A stretch of 64,000 nucleotides of DNA from Rothia aerolata. Lineage in GTDB: Bacteria; Actinomycetota; Actinomycetes; Actinomycetales; Micrococcaceae. The notes beneath the pieces are model-generated. The model saw nothing but the letters and a program-made list of their open reading frames with translations. It had not been told where the DNA came from and did not search any database. This document shows, piece by piece, positions 45,803-54,734 of the stretch (position 1 is its first letter; each line of letters begins with the position of its first letter). Both the position numbers and the translations under genes were made by a program. The stretch lies in NCBI RefSeq assembly GCF_014635585.1, contig NZ_BMDC01000001.1, forward strand, positions 906,139 through 970,138, in the 5' to 3' direction.

Positions 45803-47041
45803 ATGCCTATTCAAGATTTTCCGCTCGAGCTTATCTCCGACTTCGTGCCCTATGATTCCGGCGCGGCTCTGGATTCAGCCTCCCGCTTACGCGCCGCCGG
45901 CCACTCGCCCGAGGCCGTTTCTTTTATTCTCAACCAGGCAAAGCTGCGCACCCGGGCACGCGCCAAGATTGGCGAGCGCGCCGATTCCATGCTGCTGACC
46001 GAGGCGGGGCTTGAGCAGGCAACCCGTACCGCGGTTGCCAGCTATCACGCTCAGCGCTTCGTTGCCGCCGGAATAGGGTCGGTGGCTGATCTGGGCTGTG
46101 GCTTGGGCTTTGATTCCCTGGCCTTTGCCGCCGCGGGCTTGAGCACCGTATCGGTGGAGATTGACCCGGAAACCGCCGCTTTCACCGACTATAATCTGCG
46201 CGACTTTCCCGCTTCGCAGGTTATCTGTAGCGATGCTCAGGCTCTCGCGCCGCAGGATCTTAAGGACGACGCCGGGGCACCGGTCGCCGCGCTTTGGCTA
46301 GACCCTGCCCGCCGGGAGATAGAGGGAAAAAAGACCACCTCCCGTCTCTTTGACCCCGAGGCTTTTGCCCCGCCTTTCTCCCATGTTCTCAAACTGGCGG
46401 CCACCGGTATTCCCCTGGCTGTTAAGATGGGCCCGGGCCTGCCCCACGAGGTTATTCCTGAGAACTGCGAGGCCCAGTGGGTTTCCCACGGCGGCTCGGT
46501 AGTGGAGGTGGTGTTGTGGTTCAATGCCCTAGCCCGGCCAGGTATCAAACGCAGCGCCCTGCTTCTCGGCCCCGATCCCCTGCATCCACAGGTACTCTGT
46601 GAACTTGTTTCCGAAGAGCCAGAATCCGACCCCGCCGAAACCGCAGAATTAGCTGACTTTCTCTTTGAGCCCAACGGCGCCGTCGTCCGCTCGCATCTGG
46701 TAGCCGACCTGGCCAGCCTGACCGGCACCTACCTGCTCGACGAACACATCGCCTACCTCACCTCAGACCGGCCTGTCAGCCATCCGGCGCTAGCGGGTTT
46801 TCGTGTGCTTGCGACCATGCCCATCCACGAGAAGACCCTCAAGCGCTGGGTCAAAGAAGAGGGCATAGGCACGCTCACCATTAAGAAACGCGGGGTTGAT
46901 ATTTCCCCCGAGGAACTCCGGAAAAAGCTCTTAGCAGGGGGAAAGAAGAAGGGGAAGAAGTCAGCCACCCTGATTCTGACCCGCCTGGGTGAGGGAAGAG
47001 ACTCCCGGCGGGTTGCAATCCACGCCGAACCGCTGGAGTAA
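45803..47041 (+). CDS. Class I SAM-dependent methyltransferase with THUMP-like domain
   Basis: The SAM motif I is VADLGCGLGFDSLAFA, with TVSVEIDPE at motif II and LWLDPARREI as the DPAR motif typical of this family. The N-terminal region (RTRARAKIGERADSMLLTEAGLEQAT) and C-terminal VLATMPIHEKTLKRWVKEEG, with LTIKKRGVDI, form the flanking THUMP-like part. The target is probably RNA but unidentified. The ATG at 45803 is chosen over the upstream GTG at 45728, which would extend through the groES promoter region. Confidence 0.88.
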   Translation: MPIQDFPLELISDFVPYDSGAALDSASRLRAAGHSPEAVSFILNQAKLRTRARAKIGERADSMLLTEAGLEQATRTAVASYHAQRFVAAGIGSVADLGCGLGFDSLAFAAAGLSTVSVEIDPETAAFTDYNLRDFPASQVICSDAQALAPQDLKDDAGAPVAALWLDPARREIEGKKTTSRLFDPEAFAPPFSHVLKLAATGIPLAVKMGPGLPHEVIPENCEAQWVSHGGSVVEVVLWFNALARPGIKRSALLLGPDPLHPQVLCELVSEEPESDPAETAELADFLFEPNGAVVRSHLVADLASLTGTYLLDEHIAYLTSDRPVSHPALAGFRVLATMPIHEKTLKRWVKEEGIGTLTIKKRGVDISPEELRKKLLAGGKKKGKKSATLILTRLGEGRDSRRVAIHAEPLE

Positions 47042-47144
47042 AAAAGCAACCCAAAGACACATAGTGAGACCCGCCCGCTCTCCCGTGTACCCGCAGGGGC
47101 CAAACCCTTTAGGATTAATGCACAGTCACCAACCGTGGAGAGTC

Positions 47145-48290
47145 ATGATCCCCTTTGCTGAATCCGCCCAGTCCACCATCGGCCTGGAATGGGAGGTCGC
47201 CCTTGTTGACCGGCAAACCGGCGAGCTCACCTCCCGCGCCCAGGAAGTTCTGAAGCGGCTCGAGGATGAGAATCCCGCCCTGCTCAACGACTCAGACGGG
47301 GCCCACATTACCGGCGAGTTCCTGGATAACACGGTGGAACTAGTTACCGGGGTCTCTTCAACGGTGGGGGAGGGCCTTGACCAGCTCCAGCAGACCGCCG
47401 CCGAGCTTCGAGCTGTCACAGATTCCCTCGACATCGATTTTTTCTCAGCTGGAACCCACCCCTTTTCTAAGTCTCTTGACCAGCCGGTTGCCGATAAAGA
47501 GCGCTACCAGAAGATGTTAGACCGCACCCAGTACTGGGGCAGGCAGATGGTCATCTACGGGGTGCACGTGCATACCGGGTTGGATTCCCGCGACAAAGCG
47601 CTACCGGTGCTTGACGCGCTGACCAACTACTATCCGCACCTACTGGCCCTCTCGGCATCCTCACCCTTCTGGGAGGGCACCGACTCCGGCTATGCCTCGC
47701 AGCGCGCCCTGCTCTTCCAGCAGCTGCCCACCTCGGGCCTGCCCTTCAACTTTGAAACCTGGGAGGCCTACGAGGACTACCTCAACGACATGCTGACCAC
47801 CGGCGTGATCGATGACCCCAGCGAAAACCGCTGGGATATTCGCCCCGTACCCCACTACGGCACGGTGGAGATGCGTATCTGTGACGGTCTGCCCTCCCCC
47901 GCCGACATAGCCGCCATAGCAGCTTTCAACCAGTGCCTGGTGGAGTCGGTGAGCCGGGAGTTCGAAGAGGGAATCCGGCCCGAAGCGCTGAAGCCCTGGC
48001 ACGTGCAGGAGAACAAGTGGCGGGCGGCCCGCTACGGCCTCGATGGCATTATCATTCAGAACAATGCCAACGATGAGCTGCTCGTTACCGAGGATATAGA
48101 GCGCCTGCTCAACAAGTTTGAGCCTATCGCCGCGGATCTGGATTGCTCCAAGGAGCTAGCCCAGGTGGAGCGCATTATGGCAGAGGGCGGCAGCTACCAG
48201 AAGCAGAGGAGGGTGGCCGCAGAGAATGACGGCGACTTAAGAGCAGTGGTGCGCCACCTGGTGGAAGAGGGCAAGAAGCCCTGGGGCTGA
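47145..48290 (+). CDS. YbdK-type carboxylate-amine ligase (glutamate-cysteine ligase 2 family)
   Basis: 381 residues beginning MIPFAESAQSTIGLEWEVAL, the GLEWE motif of the GCS2 family, followed by DGAHITGEFLDNTVELVTG, YGVHVHTGLDSRDKAL and RWDIRPVPHYGTVEMRICDG. These enzymes join glutamate to an amine, but substrates differ and glutathione synthesis is not certain; mycothiol is the main thiol in this lineage. GGAGAG lies 2 bp before the ATG. The in-frame codons from 46989 overlap the methyltransferase gene and are probably not used. Confidence 0.9.
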   Translation: MIPFAESAQSTIGLEWEVALVDRQTGELTSRAQEVLKRLEDENPALLNDSDGAHITGEFLDNTVELVTGVSSTVGEGLDQLQQTAAELRAVTDSLDIDFFSAGTHPFSKSLDQPVADKERYQKMLDRTQYWGRQMVIYGVHVHTGLDSRDKALPVLDALTNYYPHLLALSASSPFWEGTDSGYASQRALLFQQLPTSGLPFNFETWEAYEDYLNDMLTTGVIDDPSENRWDIRPVPHYGTVEMRICDGLPSPADIAAIAAFNQCLVESVSREFEEGIRPEALKPWHVQENKWRAARYGLDGIIIQNNANDELLVTEDIERLLNKFEPIAADLDCSKELAQVERIMAEGGSYQKQRRVAAENDGDLRAVVRHLVEEGKKPWG

Positions 48291-48316
48291 CCTACATTCC
48301 TGATACCGTTTGCGCT

Positions 48317-49417
48317 CTAAACAGAAATAGTAGTCACCGGCAGGGAAGAGTCCGCCTCGAAGTCGATGCCCGAAGGGGCACGTCCCTCAGTAACCAGGCG
48401 GGCGCCCAGGGCGGCTACCATGGCTCCGTTGTCGGTGCAGAGCGAAAGCTTGGGAATCACCAGCTTGATGCCGTGCTCTTCGCAGCGCTGGGCCGTTAGG
48501 GTCCGCAGGCGGGAGTTGGCAGCCACGCCACCGCCCAGAAGCAGGGTTTTAATGCCCTGTTCCTGGCAGGCCAGCATGGCTTTCTTGGTGATGACATCCA
48601 CCACGGCCTCCTGGAAAGAAGCGGCAATATCTGCCACCGGCACCTCTTCACCGCGAGCTTCAAAGCCTTCCACCACGCGAGCCACAGCGGTTTTCAGGCC
48701 CGAGAAAGAGAAGTCGTAGCGGTGCTTTCCCGGTTGCTCGGCGGTACCCATGAACTTGCGGGCAGAGAGACCGCGAGGGAAAACAAAAGCCTTGGAGTCG
48801 CCCGAGGCAGCCGCTTTGTCGATGGCCGGGCCACCGGGGTAGTTCAGCCCCAGCAGGCGCGCCACCTTGTCGTAGGCCTCCCCGGCGGCGTCGTCCAGGG
48901 TAGACCCCAGAAGCTGCACGTCGCCGGTAATATCGCGCACCGCCAGAATCTCGGTGTGGCCGCCGGAAACCAGTAGGGCACCGAGGCCCCCCCGCGGTAG
49001 CTGGTCGAGAAAATCAGCGGAGAAGCCCTCAATACCGCTGTCATCTAGCAGACCCACACCCACGTGGGCTACCAGGTGGTTGATACCGTAGAGCGGTTTG
49101 CCGGTAGCTACCGCCAGTGCCTTAGCGGCAGAGACCCCCACCATCAGGGCGCCGGAGAGGCCGGGGCCCGCGGTCACCGCGAGGGCATCTACCTCGTCGA
49201 GGGTCACTCCCGCCTCGTCCAGGGCAGCCTGGAGGGCAGGAACCATGGCATCCAGGTGGGCGCGGGAGGCAATCTCAGGAATCACACCACCGAAACGCAC
49301 GTGCTCTTCCATGGACGAAGAGACGGTGTTGGTCAAGAGCTCGGTTCCGCGCACAATACCGATACCGGTTTCGTCGCAGGATGATTCGATGCCGAGTACC
49401 AGGGGCTGCTCAGTCAT
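48317..49417 (-). CDS. tsaD: tRNA N6-threonylcarbamoyladenosine synthase subunit TsaD
   Basis: Kae1/Qri7-family protein that, with TsaB and TsaE, transfers threonylcarbamoyl to A37 of ANN-decoding tRNAs. [16 protein letters not shown] at the N-terminus, the metal-binding [31 protein letters not shown] and the VAANSRLR segment are all present. Its start overlaps rimI by 8 bp, so the block alr-tsaE-tsaB-rimI-tsaD is tightly coupled. Confidence 0.96.
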   Translation of the reverse strand: MTEQPLVLGIESSCDETGIGIVRGTELLTNTVSSSMEEHVRFGGVIPEIASRAHLDAMVPALQAALDEAGVTLDEVDALAVTAGPGLSGALMVGVSAAKALAVATGKPLYGINHLVAHVGVGLLDDSGIEGFSADFLDQLPRGGLGALLVSGGHTEILAVRDITGDVQLLGSTLDDAAGEAYDKVARLLGLNYPGGPAIDKAAASGDSKAFVFPRGLSARKFMGTAEQPGKHRYDFSFSGLKTAVARVVEGFEARGEEVPVADIAASFQEAVVDVITKKAMLACQEQGIKTLLLGGGVAANSRLRTLTAQRCEEHGIKLVIPKLSLCTDNGAMVAALGARLVTEGRAPSGIDFEADSSLPVTTISV

Positions 49418-49901
49418 TCTCGGTGCCTTTCAGTCTCTTCTGCATAATCAGTGCGTCTACGCCGTCGCGGTAGTAGTGCGGCCGGGTGTGGATGTGTTCG
49501 TAGCCCGAACGCCGGTAAAGGTCTTGGGCGCGGGGGTTGTCGGCGCGCACTTCCAGCAGCACCCGCTCGGCCTGGCGGGCCGCCACCTCGCGGTGCAAAA
49601 AGTCCAGCATGGCTCGCCCAAAACCCCGCCCCTCATATTCCGGCAGCACGGCTATGGTTTGGATATCGGCGGTATCCGCCACGCTCATGGCGCCGGCGTA
49701 GCCGATAATCTTTCCGTCAAGTTCAAGGACGACGTAAGCGCGGCTCGGGTGCGTGAGTTCGGCCAGGAACATCTCCACCGGCCAGGCGTCTGCCGGAAAC
49801 AGCGCGAGCTCGGCAGTGTGCACGGCCTCGATGTCGTGCAGGGTCATTTCCCGCAGGATAGCGCCGTCGGCCAGGTCAGTGGGAAGCTGGGCCTCAAGCA
49901 T
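49410..49901 (-). CDS. rimI: Ribosomal-protein-alanine N-acetyltransferase RimI-like GNAT
   Basis: The GNAT domain is seen in [20 protein letters not shown] and [19 protein letters not shown], the acetyl-CoA-binding beta4-alpha3 signature R/Q-x-x-G-x-G/[23 protein letters not shown] completes it. RimI acetylates ribosomal protein S18 in E. coli; the t6A-linked position is conserved, but other acceptor proteins are possible. Start and stop overlap with tsaB and tsaD by 1 and 8 bp. Confidence 0.9.
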   Translation of the reverse strand: MLEAQLPTDLADGAILREMTLHDIEAVHTAELALFPADAWPVEMFLAELTHPSRAYVVLELDGKIIGYAGAMSVADTADIQTIAVLPEYEGRGFGRAMLDFLHREVAARQAERVLLEVRADNPRAQDLYRRSGYEHIHTRPHYYRDGVDALIMQKRLKGTEND

Positions 49902-50578
49902 TAGGCACTTGCCTTCTTGCGGGCGGCGGGCACCTTGGCGTCTGATTCCCGCAGGTAGAGGGCCGAGGTATCGGTGCTCAGATTCTCGATTCCGGCCCGC
50001 GCGGCAGCTGCCAGCAGAAAGCGAGCGCGGGGCTGAAGGTCAGAGAAGCCCTCAACGGCCTGCAGGGCATCAGGGTAGAGCCCAGCGCCGCGGCCATAGG
50101 CGGGCAGGTCAGCCAGTTCTTCTGCTTTGCCCACCGTGAGACCTTCCAGTAGTTCGTAACCGCCGGCTGAAAGAGCGTAGCGGGCAGAGTAGACTTCGCG
50201 GCGGCGGGCATCGGTGGCCACCAGAATCTCGGTGTGCCCGGCTGCGAGGGCAGAGTCAAAGACCTCTTCGGCCAGGGCGGTGAGGCTCATCATGCCGTAG
50301 ACCGGAAGATTCCAGGCAAAGCCCAGGGTTCGGGCAGTGACGATTCCAGCGCGCAGGCCGGTGAAAGGGCCCGGGCCGGTACCGCACACCAGAGCATCCA
50401 GGTCAGAGGAAGCCACCCCGGCGTCGTCCAGCACCTCACGAACAAAGGGAGCCATAACCTCAGCGTGGCTGCGGGTGTCATCAGTTTCGCGAACCGCCAG
50501 CAGGTCGTAGCCGGTCTCGTGCAGGCGGGCAAGGGCTACCGAGGCGGTAGCAGAGGAATCAATTGCAAGTACAAGCAC
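49901..50578 (-). CDS. tsaB: tRNA threonylcarbamoyladenosine biosynthesis protein TsaB
   Basis: LVLAIDSSATASVALA at the N-terminus and VCGTGPGPFTGLRAGIVTARTLGF are the ASKHA-fold motifs of TsaB, the non-catalytic partner of TsaD. The YGMMSLTALAEEVF segment and the central ILVATDARRREVYSARY follow. The 225-residue length is ordinary. It shares a base with rimI, so translation is coupled. Confidence 0.95.
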   Translation of the reverse strand: MLVLAIDSSATASVALARLHETGYDLLAVRETDDTRSHAEVMAPFVREVLDDAGVASSDLDALVCGTGPGPFTGLRAGIVTARTLGFAWNLPVYGMMSLTALAEEVFDSALAAGHTEILVATDARRREVYSARYALSAGGYELLEGLTVGKAEELADLPAYGRGAGLYPDALQAVEGFSDLQPRARFLLAAAARAGIENLSTDTSALYLRESDAKVPAARKKASA

Positions 50579-50615
50579 CCTCCCAGTCTACTGGGCTTGC
50601 CAGGACGAGAGAAAC

Positions 50616-51221
50616 CTAGCTCCCGGTTCCACCGGTCACAGGATAGGCCGAGGTGAGGGCAGCAGATAACTTTTCCCATGCCTCATCCTCCCAACGGGGG
50701 CCGGTGCCGATGATACGTAGCTGGCGGGGCTCACTGGGGGTTTCCTCGTCTTCTTCCTCGTCCCAGGGATCGCGTTCGGCGGTGAACTCTAGCCCGGCGG
50801 TCAGGTCGGCTCCGGTAAAACGAGTCAGTTCCAAATCCAGACGGGACTCCGCCAGGTGCTCGGCCTTATCCCTGCCCCACTCGATGACCGTGACCGAGCG
50901 GTCCATGGAGTATTCGAGATCGAGATCGTCTAGCTCCTCGCCGGAGCTGAGCCGGTAGGCATCCACGTGCACCAGGTCGGGGCCGCCGGGGCGGGGCCCA
51001 TCGGGCAGGTTGGGGTGCACGCGGGAGAGCACGAAGGTCGGTGAGATAACACCCTCTCGCACGCCCAGGCCCTCCCCCAGACTGCGGGTGAAGGTGGTTT
51101 TGCCGGCTCCCAGTTCCCCGGTGAGAATCAGCAGGTCCCCTTTCTCTAGCAGCTTGGCCAGCGCCAAGGCTACCTGTCGGGTGTGGTCTTCGCCGGTGAG
51201 GTCAATGTCTAAAACGCTCAT
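50616..51221 (-). CDS. tsaE: tRNA t6A biosynthesis ATPase TsaE
   Basis: The Walker A motif LTGELGAGKTTFTRSLGEGL and the LVHVDAYRLSS and VTVIEWGRDKAEHL segments define TsaE, the ATPase of the t6A complex. A ~45-residue acidic C-terminal extension (GLEFTAERDPWDEEEDEETP) follows the core, as seen in some actinobacteria. It begins 1 bp after the alr stop. Confidence 0.93.
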   Translation of the reverse strand: MSVLDIDLTGEDHTRQVALALAKLLEKGDLLILTGELGAGKTTFTRSLGEGLGVREGVISPTFVLSRVHPNLPDGPRPGGPDLVHVDAYRLSSGEELDDLDLEYSMDRSVTVIEWGRDKAEHLAESRLDLELTRFTGADLTAGLEFTAERDPWDEEEDEETPSEPRQLRIIGTGPRWEDEAWEKLSAALTSAYPVTGGTGS

Positions 51222-51222
51222 T

Positions 51223-52422
51223 TTATGCTCCGATATAGACGCGCTCCACGCGCTGAGAAATTCGGGTCACGATTTCGTAGTTGATGGTTCCTGCCGCCTC
51301 AGCCCAATCTTCCACCGGCGGGTTCTCGCCGTTTCCAAAGAGGACGGCGCGCGCCCCCAAAAAGCCTCGGGCCGGGTCAGAGAGCCCTGGCTCTCCGAGG
51401 TCCAGCACCATCTGGTCCATGGCGATACGGCCCACCACCCGGGCGGTAACGGGCTCGCCCCCGGCGGGGTAAACCCGCACCGGCCCTCCGGTGGCTACGC
51501 GCGGCACGCCGTCGGCATAGCCCATGGGCACCAGAGCCAGGGTGGTGGGTCGCTCGCAGACGTAGTTGAGCCCGTAGGAGACACCCTGGCCTGCACGCAC
51601 CTCTTTGACGTTGGCAATGAAGGTTTGCACGGTCATCACCGGTTCCAGCCCTAGATCGGCAGAGGTCTCATCGGCCAGGGGCGAGAGACCGTAGAGGCCC
51701 AGGCCCACCCGCACCCCGCTACAGAGCAAATCTTCGGGGCTGACGGCATCGGCGGCAGTGAGAGTAGCGGGGGTGTTGGCCAGGTGGATGAGGCTCGGGG
51801 TGAGCCCCGCCTGCCGGGCTGCGGCAACGTCAGCGGCAAAGCGTTTCATCTGCTCCCGGTTTTCTGCCCGCTCGGGTTCATCTGCCACGGCCAGGTGGGA
51901 GAAAATACCCACGACTTTGATAGTCCCTCCCTCTTCCAGGGCCCGGGCTCGAGCCAGCAGGGCTGGCCAGTCTTCCTCGGTGGAGCCGTTGCGGCCCAGA
52001 CCGGTATCGACCTTCAGGTGCACCCGCGCCGTCACGCCTGCCGAAGCGGCGGCGTCAGCGATAGCCTCTAGATCCCACCGCCCCGAGGCGCCCAGCTCAA
52101 TGTCGGCGGCCAGGGCGGCTGAAAAATCGGTGTTGAGGGTGTGCAGCCAGGCGAGCAGGGGGGCGTCGATTCCTGCCCTGCGCAGGGCCAGCGCCTCGCG
52201 CACATGGACGACGCCCAGCATATCGGCACCGGCGGTGAGCGCGGCGCGGGATACCTCCACGGCTCCGTGTCCGTAGGCATCGGCTTTGACCACCGCGATA
52301 AGGGTGCGTTCCCCCACCAGTTGACGGATACGCGCCACGTTCGCCCGCACCGCCGCCAGGTCAATCACGGCCATTCGCTCGGAGGCACCGGGGGCTATCT
52401 GGGGGCTAAAATCGGTGGGCAC
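51223..52422 (-). CDS. alr: Alanine racemase
   Basis: PLP enzyme giving D-alanine for peptidoglycan. The PLP lysine lies in VVKADAYGHGA, the catalytic Tyr in GVSYGLNY, and MAVIDLAAVRANVARIRQLV precedes them; RVGLGLYGLSPL and VGRIAMDQMVLDL complete the barrel and C-terminal domain. The GTG at 52422 with an AAAGG site is chosen; the in-frame TTG at 52440 is an alternative. First gene of the t6A block, a pairing common in actinobacteria. Confidence 0.95.
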   Translation of the reverse strand: MPTDFSPQIAPGASERMAVIDLAAVRANVARIRQLVGERTLIAVVKADAYGHGAVEVSRAALTAGADMLGVVHVREALALRRAGIDAPLLAWLHTLNTDFSAALAADIELGASGRWDLEAIADAAASAGVTARVHLKVDTGLGRNGSTEEDWPALLARARALEEGGTIKVVGIFSHLAVADEPERAENREQMKRFAADVAAARQAGLTPSLIHLANTPATLTAADAVSPEDLLCSGVRVGLGLYGLSPLADETSADLGLEPVMTVQTFIANVKEVRAGQGVSYGLNYVCERPTTLALVPMGYADGVPRVATGGPVRVYPAGGEPVTARVVGRIAMDQMVLDLGEPGLSDPARGFLGARAVLFGNGENPPVEDWAEAAGTINYEIVTRISQRVERVYIGA

Positions 52423-52506
52423 TCTGAAGCCTTTCTGCAAAACGATGGCGGTCTCTCGATTCTAGTATCGCACTGGTGGGTGGCAAAAGATTGTTAGAGT
52501 AAAAGG

Positions 52507-53724
52507 GTGAGCACCCTCGAGAAGCCCCAGAGCAGTCTGCATGTGCACCTGATTTCCATGCACACCTCTCCCCTGGCACAGCCGGGTTCTGGCGATGCCG
52601 GAGGAATGAACGTCTACATAGACCGCTCTCTTCGGGCTCTGCTGGCCCGGTACCCGCAGCTCTCTGTCGAGGTCTTTACCCTGGTCACTTCACCGCCGTC
52701 TCGCTCGGTAGAGCAGATTTCTTCGCGGGCGCTGGTGCATTTCATCTACCTTCCCCAGGCCGCCGGTGCCCATAAAAATGACCTACCGGCCTTTGTTCCT
52801 GATTTTGCGCGGGCTCTGGCACAGGCTGCCCGCAGAAAACCCGACCTCATCCATTCCCACTACTGGCTCTCGGGCATGGCGGCCCTAGAATACGCCCCCG
52901 AGACTCCGCTGGTTCACACCATGCACACCACCGCCGCGGGCAAGAACGCCCGGGCCTCAGCCGATGAGCCACCCGAACCCGAGATTCGTCTGGCAGGCGA
53001 GCAAAAAATTATTGATGCGGTCACGGCCCTGGTGGTCAATACCGAGACCGAAGCCGCCGACATGGTCGCCTACTACGGCGCCGACCCGCAGAAAATCCAC
53101 GTGATTACCCCCGGGGTAGACACCGGCATCTTCAAGCCCCTGCCCAGCCAGCCGCCTACCCACCGCGGGTCATCAACCCAGGCCCGGCTAGTTTTCGCCG
53201 GCCGACCCCAGCCGCTCAAGGGCCCCCATCTACTGGTTGAGGCGCTCGCCCTGCTACCCCGCGATCTCAGCGTGGAGCTGGTGATGATTGGTAGGTCGGG
53301 CACCGGCTACGAGGCCTCCCTACTGGAGAGAGCCGAGGAGCTGGGACTTTCCTCAGAGGTCTCCCTGGTCGATCCCCTGCCGCCCCGCGGGCTGGCAGCC
53401 CAGTTGAGGCGGGCAGATATCGTCGCCTGCCCGTCGTCCTCAGAAACCTTCGGCCTGGTGGCGCTGGAGGCACAGGCCTGCGGCACCCCGGTTCTCGCCT
53501 CCAAGGTAGACGGTCTGATGAATGCGGTTGAGGACGGCGCTACCGGCCACCTGGTTGCCCCGCGTACAGCGGGTGCCTGGGCAGAGGCGATCGAGGCCCT
53601 GGTGCGGAATCCAGCCGAACGCTCTCGGTTGAGAGCCGCCGCTCGAGAACGCACCCTGACCATGCGCTGGGCAGACACCGCCACCGCCCTGATGGAGCTA
53701 TACCGAGAAATAACCAAGGAGTAA
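52507..53724 (+). CDS. mshA: D-inositol-3-phosphate glycosyltransferase (mycothiol pathway)
   Basis: GT4-family MshA joins UDP-GlcNAc to inositol-3-phosphate, the first step of mycothiol synthesis. The nucleotide and substrate loops are recognisable: ISMHTSPLAQPGSGDAGGMN, HSHYWLSG, LVHTMHTTAAGKN, VITPGVDTGIF and SSSETFGLVALEAQACGTPV. Length (405) is normal. GTG start; the plus-strand neighbour phosphatase-like gene begins 3 bp after its stop. It sits between the alr and nnrD genes, which run the other way. Confidence 0.93.
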   Translation: MSTLEKPQSSLHVHLISMHTSPLAQPGSGDAGGMNVYIDRSLRALLARYPQLSVEVFTLVTSPPSRSVEQISSRALVHFIYLPQAAGAHKNDLPAFVPDFARALAQAARRKPDLIHSHYWLSGMAALEYAPETPLVHTMHTTAAGKNARASADEPPEPEIRLAGEQKIIDAVTALVVNTETEAADMVAYYGADPQKIHVITPGVDTGIFKPLPSQPPTHRGSSTQARLVFAGRPQPLKGPHLLVEALALLPRDLSVELVMIGRSGTGYEASLLERAEELGLSSEVSLVDPLPPRGLAAQLRRADIVACPSSSETFGLVALEAQACGTPVLASKVDGLMNAVEDGATGHLVAPRTAGAWAEAIEALVRNPAERSRLRAAARERTLTMRWADTATALMELYREITKE

Positions 53725-53727
53725 CGC

Positions 53728-54510
53728 GTGCACCTGAAGCCATTTTCCATGACCGACCGGGAATTTGCCGACTATCTCAAAGAATCCAGAATTTGCGGCG
53801 AAGTTGCCACCGCCCGCGAGAACAATATCAGCCACATGCACGGGTTCGTTGAGGGCAACGAGCACCTGGAATTTGGGGTGAAGTGGACCAGGGATTGGAC
53901 CTTTGAGCAGGTCTTTGACCTCATGGCAGCGCGGGTAGGTACCAGCGCCGACCCCGACTTTTTAGAGGGGGTAGACACCATTAGTGCCGAAAAGTGCATC
54001 GCGGCGCTCTACGACTACGCCCGTATCTTTGGCGAAGCGGTGGCTGGCAAGAAAAAGCTCCTCTTTGCCACTGGCCACCCCGCCGGGCTCTTCCCCATCT
54101 ACGCAGAACTGGCACGTGCTGCCCGGGCCGCCGGGGCGTCCGTGCTCGAAATTCAAGAAGGTGACCTCTTTCTGGACGGCGACATCCGCCAAATTATGGA
54201 CGTGGTGATGTTTGAGCAGTACGGCAACCTACAGCACACCCATTTTCCCGGCCCCATGCAGCTGGCCCTGGCCCAGCTGGCTCAGACCGGCGAAGAGCCC
54301 GACCTGGTGATTGCCGACCACGGTATGGCAGGCTTTGCTGCCTCTGCTGGGCTAGCAACCATCGGTATTGCAGACTGCAATGACCCCGGTCTTTTTGTCT
54401 CAGCCGAGCAGGGGCAGATTCTGGTGGCGGTGCCCATGGACGATAACGTTACCCCGCATCTCTACCAGCCGATCATCGAGTTCATTCTCACCAAGGCCGG
54501 GCTGCTGTAA
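53728..54510 (+). CDS. Conserved actinobacterial phosphatase-like protein
   Basis: This 260-residue protein belongs to a family usually annotated only as phosphatase in actinobacteria (recognised from memory): ICGEVATARENNISHMHGF, LLFATGHPAGLFPIY, VLEIQEGDLFLDG, LVIADHGMAGFAA and IGIADCNDPGLFVSAEQGQI. The repeated TGHP/ADHG/ADCNDP pattern suggests a metal-dependent hydrolase but no catalytic assignment is secure. Starts with GTG at 53728; ATG at 53749 is in frame. It overlaps mshA's transcript, so a role in mycothiol or inositol-phosphate metabolism is possible, not shown. Confidence 0.7.
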   Translation: MHLKPFSMTDREFADYLKESRICGEVATARENNISHMHGFVEGNEHLEFGVKWTRDWTFEQVFDLMAARVGTSADPDFLEGVDTISAEKCIAALYDYARIFGEAVAGKKKLLFATGHPAGLFPIYAELARAARAAGASVLEIQEGDLFLDGDIRQIMDVVMFEQYGNLQHTHFPGPMQLALAQLAQTGEEPDLVIADHGMAGFAASAGLATIGIADCNDPGLFVSAEQGQILVAVPMDDNVTPHLYQPIIEFILTKAGLL

Positions 54511-54611
54511 CCCTTCTTACAGTAGAGAATCTCCTAGTCAGAGGCACGCGTAACCATAACAGCTGACAATGCTTTGTCCATTTTTTAGCCCATTTTCCGT
54601 TACCGGTCTGT

Positions 54612-54734
54612 TATATTTGATGACTACAGAGAGGTGTGGGGACACCAATCTCTGAACAACACATCACTGGGAGTAATCACCCATTCTCGCAAGAGAGTCG
54701 CACATAAAAACTCCGTATTAGGGGATTAATTTAT
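54612..54734 (+). promoter_or_regulatory. Structured leader and promoter region of the sugar transferase gene
   Basis: TATATT at 54612-54617 is a candidate -10. The following ~115 nt fold into three hairpins: CAGAGAGGTGT around a GGGG loop (54627-54654), TGGG/CCCA around 54671-54684, and TTCTC-GCAA-GAGAG with a GNRA tetraloop (54686-54700). AGGGGATT lies before the ATG. No known riboswitch class is recognised. Confidence 0.35.
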
